Notes under the pieces: model-generated
Told to the model about the DNA's origin: nothing
The model's input: the letters and a program-made list of their open reading frames with translations, nothing else
The model's database searches: none
Shown: positions 44,523-57,385 of the stretch, piece by piece
How positions within the stretch are numbered: position 1 is the stretch's first letter
Layout: every line of letters starts with the position of its first letter
Assembly (NCBI GenBank): GCA_947685225.1
Contig: CANTUV010000007.1
Location: forward strand, 19,054,501-19,118,500
DNA length: 64,000 bases
From: Garcia nutans
Lineage: Eukaryota; Streptophyta; Magnoliopsida; Malpighiales; Euphorbiaceae
Direction: 5' to 3'
Program-made: the position numbers and the translations under genes

Positions 44523-46989
44523 TGTAACATCCAAAATTTTTTGAAAATTTCTAATTTTTGAAAATTTTGATAAAATAAATTATAATTTAAAAGGATAAAT
44601 TAAATTTGGATTTTTATGTAGGATATTATAATTGTTGGAATTGGTGTGTATGATGTTATTTTGGGTAGTTAACAATGATTCTAAGGTTAGATTGAAGAGA
44701 TGATAGAGTTTGGTTAAAGAATGATGAAGAGAGAGAATTTAGGGTGATGGATTTTTGGGGTTTTGAAAACATGAATTTTAATTGTGCAAATTGTTTTCCA
44801 AATGAGTTGTTTTGATTCATAAACAAGTATTTTAAAGTCAAATATTGGATTTGGTGGTGTTGGGTTGGAGTTTGAGAATGGAAGTGGAGATTTAGGGTTT
44901 TGGAAAAGTGATTTTCCAAAGTGGTTGAATTGTGTGATTTTATTTGCTTAAGCATGTTGTTTAGTGTTAAAAGTGATGAATATAAGCTTGGAATGAGTAA
45001 TTGATTGTGTTGGAATGGAAAACCTTCAATGGGGGAAGGTTAGGCCATTTTTGAGATTTTGTATATAAGAGTGTATTTTTATAATGTAAATGATTTAAAT
45101 GTATTAAAATATGTTTTTAATAATATAAATAAACTTAAAACACTAATTTAATTGTAGTAGAATGGAATTCCAATGTTGAAGTAAGGAAAGGCTAAATTTT
45201 TGGAAATTTGTAGGAGTGATGTGTAATTATGATTTAATGTTGGAAATGCCATTAAATGTGATACTAAATGATTATTTGCTATCACATTTGGTTTAGGCAT
45301 TGAGGGAGATTGATTTGCTTCATCCAAGTGGTGAAGGGCAAGTTAGAAAGATTAGATTGAAGGTTGTTTTTAGCTTGCTTTGGGTTGCTAGTGGACGTAT
45401 GTACAAACTTTGAATATAATGTCTATATCTGCATAACATTTGGACTTAACACATTTTGGTTGAAAAATGTGTTAAGTTACTTGGTTCATTGATTGTGTAT
45501 GAATAATATGCTATGACATTTGTAATGTCATATATGTATTAAATGCATTGTGAAAAGCCATTGATATTGGCTAATTGCATATTATGTGAAAATACCCAAA
45601 GTAATTGGGTAATGTGTTGTGAGATATGTGAAAAATGAAATGAATTGATATTGATAAAAATGAGAAAAGTGAGAAAAATGAGAAAGATGTGAAAAATGAG
45701 AAAAGCGAGAAAAAAAAATGAAAATAAGGCAATGTACCTAGATTGAATATGTAAAAATGAGAAAGAGATTAATAATGAGAAATATGAATAAATTGTGTGC
45801 CTAGTATGTTATTCAATTTTCAGAGTTCTGAGTTTGGCGGCATGCCTATGATTGCCTACGGGCTATACGCTGGAATGGTGAAAAGACTGGGTCGTAAGCC
45901 AGGCCAGCTGATAAATATGATATTTTTGGGGTGAAAAGACTGGGTCGTAAGCCTCAAAAACTGTAGCAGTCTAGCCGGGTTGAGGACCAAGATACTGGGG
46001 CCTAAGGGTCTAGCCGGGTTGAGGTCCAAGAGACTGGGGCTGTTACATTATCCATGGATATATATATATTGCCTACGGGGCTAGACACATGGTGTCATTA
46101 TGGACAAAAGCAGTAACTCTGAAATTTGAATAGCATATTAGATCCTTTTTGGGCTCATGCTTGTTTTTTGTTATAATGTGAATTATGAATTATGATACAA
46201 TTGAGTAATATAATGTTATGAGTTGTGCTTATGAAATATTTAAAAAAAATATAAGAAAGTGGATTGATGTGACATCTATATGCATTATGCATTGGCATTG
46301 CATTGTTATTATCAAAGTTTGAACTACTAGGTTTCGGTTTAGCATGATTGTTTCCATCGCCTAGGTGACAAGGTAGAACCAGTTGAGCCAGAGAGTTCTT
46401 CTAGACCAGGTCGGGTCTAGACTTGTAGTTGAGCTTGTAGAGTTGCTATCGAGATCAGAAACACTGCCAGCAACATGTGTATATTTTTATGTTATTGTAC
46501 ATTTTGAGTTTTATGCATAATATATTATGTTTTGAATTTTATGTATTGTATATTATAAAGAATGTTTGGGTCAATGTATTTGAAATGGGAGAGTAAGTGT
46601 GTTTTAAATTATATATCTATATGTATAAATGTTTGAGAAAACTGGTGAAATTGAGAAGTATGGTTGAGAGGGTGATTGAAAATTATTGGGAGTGTTTTCT
46701 TTTTGCAGGTTGATTAATTGCTAAATTTTGGGATATCTAAAATACAGACAAAACTCTGGCGAATTTTTTCTAGAGATTTATATATATATTATTTATTTTG
46801 GGTTCTTATAACAAGTAAATAATAATTATATTCTAGTTAATTTTTATATATTTAGAATTTGAAATTTTAAATTGGAAATGTAAAAAAAAGAATTAGTAAA
46901 TTCGTCCGTGACATTTTTGTACCGTATATGCATATTTTACATATGCTAGAAATTTGTTTTGTATGTATATAGGGTATAAGGGTATTACA
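44523..46989 (+). repeat. Solo LTR of a Tekay-like element (TSD ATAGG)
   Basis: A 2467-bp block with ends TGTAACATCC and GGGTATTACA is flanked by ATAGG (44518-44522 and 46990-46994) inside Copia gag. It carries the conserved LTR blocks: hairpin ACCCAAAGTAATTGGGT (about 45596-45612), GCCATTGATATTGGC (about 45557), the bracket TTTCAGAGTT (45818) to AACTCTGAAA (46115), and a GCTCATGCTTG block at about 46156. The bracketed cassette has AGACTGGG and GTCGTAAGCC repeats instead of CTTGAAGC units. No gene inside. Confidence 0.85.
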
Positions 46990-47612
46990 ATAGGTCTATC
47001 AGCCTCTAGTTCCAAATGATGGGAGGCATCAACAAAGGCCTTGATGAGCAGATTATGCATCAGATGCATTCTCATATGCTCCTAGCTCTCTGGTAAGGAT
47101 CTAATAACAACCTGGATCTTTTGCTGCTCTACCAGCACATGACCAGCACTATAAAGCTCACTCATTATGTTTGACATCTCTTAGAGATGTTTCCTCATGA
47201 TGTATTCAAGTTGGTTTTTGTAAATGTCAAACTAGATGGTGAGAGAGTGCAACTTATTCAAAGAAACTCCATCGAATTTTTCTTTGAGGGCCACCCACAT
47301 GTCCCTTGCATATTTATAGCTGCTAAACTCCTTTATAATATCATTGTCCATTGCACATAGCAACATGATGCATGCAAGCAAGTTCTTTCTCTTCCTGAAA
47401 AATAAGGCATTATGATCATACTTATGTTGGGCTGTGGTTCCATCTTGGTCAAGTTCATCCATGGCAGCATTGAGAGGCTCTAATGCCTCCTATTCCTCCA
47501 ACACGTACTAAATTTTTATGCTCCAGATCTCTTAATTTTCCCTAGATAACTTTGCAAATTTGTTCAATTCAACAACAATGCTCTTAGAAGCAGATGGCAT
47601 TTTTACTTTGAA
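46990..47612 (-). pseudogene. Copia element 1, gag start (piece 1)
   Basis: The gag N-terminal part reads MPSASKSIVVELNKFA near 47600, then the open frame 47462-47232 with DHNALFFRKRKNLLACIMLL and YARDMWVALKEKFDGVS, the UBN2-type Copia gag pattern. The next frames include LYSAGHVLVEQ and MHLMHNLLIKAF. Leader, primer site and LTR are not recognisable to the right, so the 5' end is lost or too decayed. The reading passes into piece 2 across the solo LTR at 44523-46989. Confidence 0.75.
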
Positions 47613-48700
47613 GAAAAAATGGAGGATTTATTGCTAGACATTATATACATGATATTATTAATCCCACAGTTTATATGTCATTATAATTTTTATAACTAAT
47701 TTATACATTAATAATAACATACATACTGTAGTAACCAACTTTTGCATAAATAAGAAATAAAAATTAATGTAACTCAAACAAAATATTAATAAATAAATTT
47801 AATTAACAAAGTTAATATTCTTAATAATTACAAGCCAACTACAAAAGGCAAAAACAAATAAAAACAAAGAAGAAAAATACAATTTAAAAAAAATCTTTCC
47901 TTTTCACCTCCATGTGATAGTTAGTAGCTCCATACCTAAAACACATGAAAACAAAAAAATTAAGACATGAAAAAGTACACTAGAAAAAGGAAAAACATTG
48001 AAAATGAAATTTATTCCACTATAAATAGAGAAAGAAATACACAAATAAAGGGGAAAAAACACAAAACACACGGAAGAGAGGGTAAAAACAAAGGAGAGTG
48101 AAAATTCCAACAAAATAATTTTCTAAAAGAGAAAATTGTAGGAAACCTAGGTTTATCAAGTACAGGAAGTGTACTTAATAAACCCCTAAAAAATCATGCA
48201 GAAGCAACCAAAGTTGCATTCAAATTTTTAAAAAAAATATGGACCAAAATAAAGTAAATATTCTACTTCAATCTAGTTCTTAATCTATTTATTTAGCTGT
48301 ATTTATTTTTACATTCATTTTTATTTTAATCTCTAAATAAATGTATATAGTATGAAAATAGGATGTAGTCAGGCAGTGATTACACCCTTTTGCTAACAGA
48401 AATAAGAAATTTAAATAGTTAAGGCTAATAAAATATATATAGTAAATAAATGTAAATATATGAAAATCATAAATTGTATACACAAGCACAAGAACATAAA
48501 ATTCACAAAAAAAAAAACAAAAAAAATGATAAAAAAAGGGAACAGAAAAAAGAAAATGGAAAAAATAAAGAGAGAAACACAGGCATGAGAAATAAGAGCA
48601 ACAATCTTAGAAAATTTCCTATAAGAAGAAATTGTAGAGAAATTAAATTTTTATTAGGTACAGGAAATTGTACAGGAATTGTACCTAACATGTAAAAAAA
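47613..48700. other. AT-rich unassigned stretch
   Basis: I see no gene here. Two related segments, about 48120-48200 and 48605-48690, share GAAATTGTAG and a TACAGGAA...GTAC hairpin-forming block. The part 48345-48480 resembles 58505-58620 on the other side of the hAT element (AGGNAGTGATTACA, AATAAGAAA), so both flanks may belong to one older repeat split or followed by the hAT element. Confidence 0.5.
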
Positions 48701-48979
48701 AATGAAACCATGGTTTTAATTATCAGTCGTTTCCAATTGGAAAGACTGATATTTAACGAATTTGAAGGGTCCCGATACAATTTTAGCCAATTTGGGGATG
48801 AGATTTTCTAAACCTTATAAATGACCATGAATCACATTTAAGAATCGCTGAATCGTCAAATTGGCCAATTCGCAACATTTTGCTTATGGCTGAATTGACT
48901 TTGGAAGGAAGAAGAAGATATTTTGATGTGGTAGTTTGGTTAATTGGTTTTTACAAAAGTAAAAAAAAGAAGAACTAAA

Positions 48980-49001
48980 GAAGAAGAAGAAGAAGAAGAG
49001 A
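48980..49001. repeat. (GAA)n microsatellite
   Basis: A GAAGAAGAA run of about seven units lies in the 5' non-coding part of the hAT element. The surrounding 48709-50640 holds no supported gene; the short frame at 49432-49620 after an AGAGAG run has no recognised domain. Confidence 0.8.
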
Positions 49002-49889
49002 GGGTGGTTTTTGGTTTCACAGGAAAAGAAGAACAATATATTGAAAAATTAAGTTTGAGCAAAACTAGTTTTGTTGCAGATGAAGAAACTCGACGAAGAA
49101 GCAGAAGAAATTGATATAATTTACAAATTAAAAAAATAATTAAAAATAAGAATAAAGAAAAATAAATAATTAATAAATAAATAATATTTTTAAATAAATA
49201 ATAAATAAATAGTAAAAATAATGAAAAATAGCCATAAAAATAAACAATTAATTAATGATAAAAATATTTAAATAATAGAAATAAAAGGAAAAAGGAAAAA
49301 AAATTTGCAGCAAAGTTGTGCTTCAAACTTGAGATATTTAATGAAAGTTTAAGTGAGTTTACCATTAGGCTTACTACCTATACCTATTTTAATACTTCTT
49401 TAAAAATTTATATAAATTAATAATGTAATAAGTGTATATAAAAAATCATCTCACTAATCAACAGAGAGAGAGAGATAGAGAGAGAAATTTGATTGTTTCG
49501 TCGATGGACATTCTTGGGATAGTTGAATCATCACCGGATGATGCTAGACTCACCATCCAATTGAGATCGCCGATGACACTTTCCGGTTATTTTTTTAGCT
49601 TATTATGGCCTCTTTTTTAAGACATGTATGAATGGGTCTATTTTTTCACGAGCTTCAATTTGATATTTTATTTGCAATTTTTAATCTAACTTAAAAAAAC
49701 AATTGATTATAAATCCGTTAAATGCATTTCAGTCTGTTCTTTTTTGTTTATTGTTGGAAGGAAGAGAGAAGTATTTGAAAAAAATATATGCTATTTAGAA
49801 CATGAAATATTAAAAAGCTTTGTATGTAATCAAAACTAGATTATTGTAGACCACACAATAATTGTTATTGTTTAATACCAAATTATACG

Positions 49890-49891
<2 letters not shown>

Positions 49892-49921
<30 letters not shown>

Positions 49922-49940
49922 ATTATTATTATTATTATTT
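49892..49940. repeat. (GTT)n(ATT)n microsatellite
   Basis: About ten GTT units followed by six ATT units lie in the hAT 5' non-coding region. Confidence 0.9.
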
Positions 49941-50087
49941 TGTAAAACAAATTTATTTAATATTATTTATTCAAAACTAAGATAGTTAAATTATATAATT
50001 TTTGGCTTTATTTTGTAATATATCTTGAGAAAATAATTTTTTAGATTTATTTTTAATATAATTATAAAATATCAAATAATTTAAATA

Positions 50088-50500
50088 ATTATTCATGATT
50101 GATAAAATGATATGGACTTAATTAATTAGTTCTAGAATTTTTTTTTGTTTTATTTGCATGATATCTTCTAAAAATAATTTTTTAAAATAATTTTTTATAT
50201 AAGTAGAATATGTGTTAAATTGAAATAATTATTCATGATTGATTAAATGATATGGATTTAGTTAATTTGTTTTAGAATTTTTTTTTGTTTTATTTGCATG
50301 ATATCTTCTAAAAATAAAATTTTTAAATTATTTTTTATTCAAGTAGAGTATATGTTTAAATTTAAATAATTATTTGTGATTGATTACGTGATATGGACTT
50401 AGTAAATTGGTTTTAGAATTAGTTTTTATTTTATTTGCATGATATCTTCTAAAAATAAATTTTTAGAATCATTTTTTATGCAAGTAGAATATGTGTTGAA
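50088..50500. repeat. About 140-bp tandem repeat, three copies
   Basis: Copies start near ATTCATGATTGAT at 50091 and 50231 and ATTTGTGATTGAT at 50372, each followed by GATATGGACTT/GATTT and TTTATTTGCATGATATCTTC. A fourth copy at 51728 came with the large duplication. Confidence 0.8.
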
Positions 50501-51693
50501 ATTTATAAAATATTATTAATTATATAGTATGATTTAAAAGAAAATACAATTACTAAGACTATAAATTTTAAAATAAATTTATGCACTTGTATTTTAAAAA
50601 AAAATTGGTTTTTTTATTTGTTTATGTAAAGCAAATATGATACGCAATCGAGCAAAACAAAATAATGCAGATTTAAAGTTGAGTGATGACATTGGTTAGA
50701 GATTTGCCACTCCTTTTTGAATAATCTAGATTGAAAATGCATTGCAAATTTTGTAGTTGATTGGTGACTGGTTGGATAACACATTTTAAGCAACACTTAG
50801 CTGGGATATTAGGTGATATTTCTGCTTGTCCTAAAGTGCCAAAAGAAATTAGGATAGTTATGGAAAAATTACAAGTAGACTTTGCAGAAAAAAGAAAAAT
50901 AAAAAAGCATAAAAACATGTTTTGGAAGAGGAAATTATGCGTATGAATGTAGGGGACACTGATGATGATGGCGACTCTAAGTTTGAATACACAAAATGAG
51001 AAAGTACGCAACAAATTGAAATGGATTTGTATAGAAGAAGTAGAGGCAATAATTATGATGCATGTGGTTCTAGAACAAAAAGAAATTTAGAACCTTCAAT
51101 GAGGCATTTTGCATCTATCAGATTGAGGGATCGACAAAAAAAAAATGATTTGTCTACACTAATAGAAAAGGTTAAGAGTTGTTGAGATTGATTTGGAGGC
51201 AAAAAGAGATAGGAAGAAATAATCTACAATAAAGATAGGCTGGTTCATAAAGAGAAGCTTAATAATGCAATGGGCCATTTTATTATTCATAACAGATTGC
51301 CTTTTAATATTGCAACTTCCCTTTGGATGGCACCATTATTATGAACTATATATGAGGTGGGTCTTAATATTCTGCAACCAACACCATACAAAATTTCAGA
51401 GGTTTGGTTTCCTAAAGAGTACACTCTAATGAAGGAGTACATTGCTTCATTTGGTAGAATATGGAAAGAGAGAGTTGTGTCCATATTAACTTTCTCATAT
51501 ATTCAAATCATGACATTATTTTTCATAAGTCAATTAATGTATAGGATGTGCTGAAGAATGATGCACATTATTATTTTAAATTGATGAAGAAAGTAATAGA
51601 AGAAGTTGGTGAGGATAAGGTTGTCTAAATTGTAACTGACAATAGTTTTACAATTAAATATGATAGAAAAATGTTTATAGGAGTTTACAAACA
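50327..51693 (+). pseudogene. hAT transposase 5' half, duplicate copy 1
   Basis: The frame 50761-50946 reads ITHFKQHLAGILGDISACP, the segment that follows the BED zinc finger in plant hAT transposases, and KVPKEIR. Further on, in shifting frames, AMGHFIIHNRLPFN (about 51269) and the frame 51357-51554 (EVWFPKEYTLMKEYIASFG) match the start of DUF659. The copy then breaks off at KHYFLC/51693, where copy 2 begins. It has numerous stops. Confidence 0.7.
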
Positions 51694-54240
51694 TTATTTT
51701 TTATGTAAGTAAATGTTTAAATTTAAATAATTATTTGTGATTGATTACGAGATATGGACTTAGTTAATTGGTTTTAGAATTAGTTTTTATTTTATTTGCA
51801 TGATGTCTTTTAAAAATAAATTTTTAGAATCATTTTTTATGCAAGTAGAATATGTGTTTAAATTTATAAAATATTATTAATTATATAATATGTTTTAAAA
51901 GAAAATACAATTGCTAAGACTAGAAATTTTAAAATAAATTTATACACTTGTATTTTTAAAAAAATTAGTTTTTTTATTTGTTTATGTAAAGAAAATATGA
52001 TACACAATTGATCAAAACAAAATAATGCAGATTGGAAGCTGAGTGATGATATTGGTCAGAGATTTGTCACTCCTTTTTGAATAATCTAGATAAAAAATGT
52101 ATTGCAAATTTTGTAGATGATTGGTGACTAGTTGGATAACAAATTTTAAACAACACTTAGCTAGAATATTAGGTGATATTTTCGCTTGTCCTAAATTGCC
52201 AAAAGAAATTAGGACAGATATGAAAAAATTGCAAGTAGACTTTGCAGAAAAAAGAAAAATAAAAGAACACAAATATAAGTTTTGGAAGAGGAAATTCTGT
52301 GTATGAATGTAGGGGACACTGATGATGATGACGACTCTGAGTTTGAATGCACAAAATGAGAAAGTATGCAACAAATTGATATGGATTTGTATAGAAGAAG
52401 TAGAGGAAATAATTATGATGCACGTGGTTCTAGTACAAAAAGAAATTTAGAACTTCAATGAGGCATTTTGCATCCGTCAGATTGAGGGATTGACAAAAAA
52501 AATAAATATTTTGATCTGTCTACACAGTAGAAAAGGTTAAGAGCTATTGAGATTGATTTGGAAGCAGAAAGAGACATAAAGAAATAATCTACAATAAAGG
52601 TAGGCTAGTTCAAAAAAACTAAAGAGAAGCTTACTAATATAATGGGCAATTTTATTGTTCATAATAGATTGCCTTTTAATGTTGCATCTTTCCTCTGGAT
52701 GGCACCATTATTATGAACTGTATATAAGGCAGGTCTTAATATTCTGCCTCCATACCATACAAAATTTCAAAGGTTTGGCTTTCCAAAAAGTACGTTCTAA
52801 TGAAGGAGTACATTGCTTCATTTGGTGGAATATGGAAAGAGAGAGGCGTGTCCATATTAACTTTCTCATATATTCAAATCATGGAATTGCTTTTTGTAAG
52901 TCAATTAATGTATATGATATGCTGAAGAATGATGCACATTATTATTTTAAATTGATGAAGAAAGTAATATAAGAAGTTGGTGAGGATAGGGTTGTGTAAC
53001 TGATAATAGTGCTACAATTAAATATGCTGAAAAAATGTTTATGGGAGTATATAAACATTTGTATTGGACAACTTATAGTGTGCATTGTATTGATTTTATT
53101 TTTGAGGATATTAGAAAGAGAAGTATTGAAAGTGTAAGTTATTGAGCAGGCAAAGCAAATCATACTCAGTTCATATACAATCATAATTGGGTGGTAAATT
53201 ATATCCAAAAAATTCACTGATGGAAGAGAAATTCTAAGACCCGGCATCGAAGCTTGTGTAAATTCTAGATATAGGAGAATGACGGATAGAATTACCATCG
53301 ATGTTCAAGATATAATTTTGGGTGAAAGTAGAGAGGCAAGAAAATTTTGGTCCAATGCAAATGAAATATTAAAATTTCAAGAGCCCCTTCTAAATGTTTT
53401 GAGATTGGTTGATGGCGATGACAAGTCAATGATGGATTTTATTTATGAAGCAATTGATCGAGCTAAACTTGCAATTAAACAAAATTGTAGGTATTCGAGA
53501 ACATATTGGAAAATAATTGATTCATGGTGGAATTTCCAATTGCATCATGTTTTACACTCTGCTGGTAAGTGACTTAACATATATCAATAAATTTTGTTTA
53601 TTTTTTAGTATATATTACATTAGCTGTAAATTTCCATTATCTAAATCTAACTTATTTTGAAAAAATTATTTTAGGTTATTACCAATATCAATATAATTGT
53701 GAATATCATGTCACATAAGATGTTGATATAATGACAAGAGTTCGAAAAGTGATTAAAAATTGGAGCCCAATGAAGAAGCACAAACCAGATCTCTCTTACA
53801 AGTAAAAATAATTATTTAGGATTGCATTAAATATTTAATTTTTTAATTGTTGTTTGCTAATAAACTAATAATTATTATTCAATGATATGTAGATGTTCAC
53901 ATTTTGAGATCAGAAAGGATCTTTTTGTACCTCGCTCGTGCGAAAAGCAATCACCCTTTCACCTCCAGGTTAAATCATCAAAATTTATTTCATGCATCTA
54001 AATATGTTAAGTTAATATAGTAAAATATTTTTTTTTCATTTGATATTCCAATATAGCTTAATGGAGGATACATTATGGTGAATGTGTTTGAATTGCAAAA
54101 GATTTCTATTCGAGTTTTAAGTCAAACTACCTCACCATCATATTGTGAATGCAATTGGAGCACTTTCAGTTTGATTCACACAAAGACTAGGAATAGATTG
54201 AAGTATTAAAAGTTGCATTCCTTAGTCTATATGCATTATA
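51694..54240 (+). pseudogene. hAT transposase, copy 2 with DUF659 and dimerisation domain
   Basis: After a second BED-adjacent block (52121-52306, ITNFKQHLARILGDIFACP) and DUF659 start (about 52640-52930), this copy continues where copy 1 stops: KHLYWTTYSVHCIDFIFEDI (about 53055-53115), VIEQA-type YNHNWVVNYIQK, and a frame 53279-53572 (SMMDFIYEAIDRAKLAI). Introns with GT-AG borders are about 53565-53674, 53802-53892 and 53969-54056. The last domain, about 54090-54240, reads SPSYCECNWSTFSLIHTKTRNRL, the hAT C-terminal dimerisation signature. Many stops show it is inactive. Confidence 0.75.
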
Positions 54241-54539
54241 ATATGAAGCTGAAATTGAGAAATACAATGAGGAAGTCTTGGAAATATATAATGAAAAGTT
54301 ATAATCCAATAAATTTGGATTATATTTTTGTGGAATTAAAGCCATTGTCTCCATGTTGCAGGAAACAAAAGCTCCAGTTCTTGATGATGATGATCTTGAT
54401 TGACTTAATGATGAAGATGATAAAAGAGAAGAAGTAGTCAATCTTTACTGAGGTATCAGGTGGGGTTTCACCCCTTTTTAACTATAACACCTATGAAGGC
54501 TATCATTAAAAAAGAAGTAGTAGCTATAATATTGGCAGA

Positions 54540-54745
54540 TACGAAGAGGAAGACAATGCCAATGAGAAAGAGGAAGACAATGACAAGAAGGAAGAGGAAG
54601 ACAATGAGAATGAGGAAGAGGAAGAATTATGACAATGATGAAGACATTGATAACGACATCATCAATGATAATGATGGTGATGATCAGGGTGGTAATTTAG
54701 GTGGAACTATGTATAGTGATTATAGTGGATCAAGAAAATCATAAG
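54540..54745 (+). pseudogene. hAT transposase acidic tail with coding minisatellite
   Basis: About three units of 27-30 bp (GAGGAAGACAATGA core) encode a Glu/Asp/Asn-rich tail in the transposase frame and an Arg/Lys-rich peptide in the next frame (54460-54744). A Ser/Tyr-rich stretch (SHSHFPNPVSPPVEF) follows to 54861, then a solo LTR. The tail resumes at 57386 (MHNYGEMSYDSSTYGDTF) and ends near 57690. Confidence 0.6.
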
Positions 54746-54861
54746 AAGATTATTGATCGAGTCATGCTGATAAATTTAGCCAATATAGTAGTTCTCATTC
54801 TCATTTCCCTAACCCAGTTTCTCCTCCAGTTGAGTTTCAAAGACATCAACTCTACGATAAT

Positions 54862-57380
54862 TGTAACACCCCTTACATAGCCAATACACTTAACTACATA
54901 GATGATGTCACTGAAGTACTCATACTTGATTATAAATATAATATACAAATATATCCAAAATGCTATAATACATTAATGCAATTATTAAACTTTTAAAATT
55001 AATACCGTGATCATGCCTGTATTACATACACATATTTATTTCATTACAAAGAACTCATATTATTAACTTACATTGTAAACATTATTATATTTCTCTTACT
55101 ACTCTTAAACTTTTACAACTATCATACAAAATTTTAAAGTATTGCTATGTGAACTATACAAAATACAATATTTATAATATTGCTCCTTGAACCTTTGTCA
55201 TGCAGTTGATTTGAAACGTATATCTCTCACTCTGCAGTCTCAATTCTTTTGGCTTGATCTACATGTCAGAAAATAATTCTAAAGCTTAGTGCTGCTTATG
55301 TATTTATAATATGTAAGAAATTTAAAGAAAAGAGAACTATACATAAACTAATTTAGAAACAATATAAATTATTACTTTAAAACATGAATAAAGAAGTTAA
55401 TAAACTCATTAAAGCTTAAAACACTGAACATGATTAAATCCAAAATTAATTAATTTAACAATAATCATATAACACATTATTTTCAAAATAGATAACTTCG
55501 TTAAATTTTTCCATGCACACTGAACTCAAATCATAGGTTTGGATAACACGTCACTGTTGGCAATTTAATACCCAATCTCAAGAATCTGTAATGGTAAATA
55601 TGCTTACTGTCACTGATGACATAATGTGTCCATAAATGGCATGATGTGTCCACTATCATTATGGATATCCACCATCTGGTTAGCCAATCAATCCCAAGCT
55701 AGGTATAAAATCAGTATGGTTTGGTCAATTCATTAGTTTTAGTTAACATTGAATTATGTATACTATTTCAATGGAACAATACTGTGTTCAATGTTTAGTA
55801 TTGCACATATTTGTCACATATCCAAAGTTTATTACTATTTTTCATACTTTTAATACATAAACATGAATTCTCAATATGAGGATAAGAAACACAAGCATAT
55901 AAGCTTCATATCAGGCCCATTTATCACAAAATACAAGCCAAAAACATCATCCAATTATCCCATGGCCGTGGCATCTCAATCCCACACCTGTGTAATACAA
56001 AACAAAGTTACCAAATACCATTGTAGACCCCCACGATCATGGCACTCAACCCTCATGGCAGTGGCATTCTAAATTGCTCTGTTTCATTAAAATTTTTAAA
56101 TAAACAGCCAAACTTTCAATCCTACGGTCATGGCACTCAGTTACCAGGCCCGTGGCATCCCAAAATTGTGTTTTCTGCACTAATACTAAACATTGAACAC
56201 AGTATGAAGGTTTATTACTATTTTTCATACTTTGAATACATAAACATGAATTCTCAATATGAGGATAAGAAACACAAGCATATAAGCTTCATATCAGGCC
56301 CATTTATCACAAAATACAAGCCAAAAACATCATCCAAGTATCCCATGGCCGTGGCATCTCAATCCCACACCTGTGTAATACAAAACAAAGTTACCAAATA
56401 CCATTGTAGACCCCCACGATCATGGCACTCAACCCTCATGGCAGTGGCATTCTAAATTGCTCTGTTTCATTAAAATTTTTAAATAAACAGCCAAACTTTC
56501 AATCCTACGGTCATGGCACTCAGTTACCAGGCCCGTGGCATCCCAAAATTGTGTTTTCTGCACTTGTAACTTTATTAAACACAAACATATTGAAAATCTA
56601 AGTTAATGATGCATCAAAACCAATTTTTGACATAAAAAGAGTTCATATCAAATACTTTGCTAAAACTTAAATTAATCAAGCCTTCAATTATTACTTATGG
56701 CTAAAAATAACATCAAACTGCCAAATTCTTATAAAGATTTAATTAGGAATCATACTCACCACATATATGTTCTTTTAATTCATTTTTCACTCATCAATCA
56801 ATTTAATCAATACTTTTAAGAAATAATTCATCATAAATGACTCAACCAATCAATTCAAATATTAAAACTCATAGAAATTCAAATATTTTCAAATTAAAAT
56901 ACATAGGCACATACCTCTTCAAAATCCCTCTTTTCTCTTTAATCACTTGTTGATAATCTCATCTTTTCTAGCTTATTCTTCTAAAAACTTATAACTAGAT
57001 GTGATTTCCTTTTAAATTTTGGCTAAATTTTTAAAAATAAGAAGAAAGTAGAAGTTTTAGTGGTGATGGTGATGATAGGCGTGGGAGATGGAAGAAGAGA
57101 GAAGAAAATTCTACACACACATATCCATATATATATATATATATAATTTAATCAGGTGAGGCAATCTCATTTTAACTACGGTGTACCTTCTTTCTTATTA
57201 TTTGATTCTAATTCGATTTTTAGTTCCATAAAACTGTACAAATAATTTCTTCAAATAACTTTTAGATATACTATTCACTATTTTCTACTATATCATTTAT
57301 CCAGGTCACTTTTATCACTATACACTATCAATTATCAATATTAATTAAAAATGTCACTGTTTAAAATTTTAAACATTACA
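54862..57380 (-). repeat. Solo LTR of a Tekay-like element (TSD ATAAT)
   Basis: A 2519-bp block with plus-strand ends TGTAACACCCC and TTTAAACATTACA is flanked by ATAAT (54857-54861 and 57381-57385). It interrupts the last exon of the hAT transposase. It contains a 383-bp tandem duplication (about 55830-56570) and a (TA)n run at 57126-57145. Conserved blocks of the other Tekay-like LTRs are less obvious; CATATCAGGCCCAT at about 55907 is a candidate. No gene inside; the 69- and 138-codon frames are the duplicated unit. Confidence 0.85.
55830..56570. repeat. 383-bp tandem duplication with GTGGCAT motifs
   Basis: Two copies (ATGAATTCTC at 55863 and 56246) are nearly identical. Each carries several GC-rich near-palindromic motifs: CATGGCCGTGGCATC, GATCATGGCACTC, CATGGCAGTGGCATT, GGTCATGGCACTC and CCCGTGGCATCCC. 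They resemble in design, not in sequence, the GACACGGCC arrays of other LTRs here. Confidence 0.85.
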
Positions 57381-57385
57381 ATAAT

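Noticed and set aside
49432..49620. 62-codon frame after an AGAGAG run (MDILGIVESSPDD)
   Set aside because: No recognisable domain and no supporting context; could be part of the hAT 5' untranslated region.
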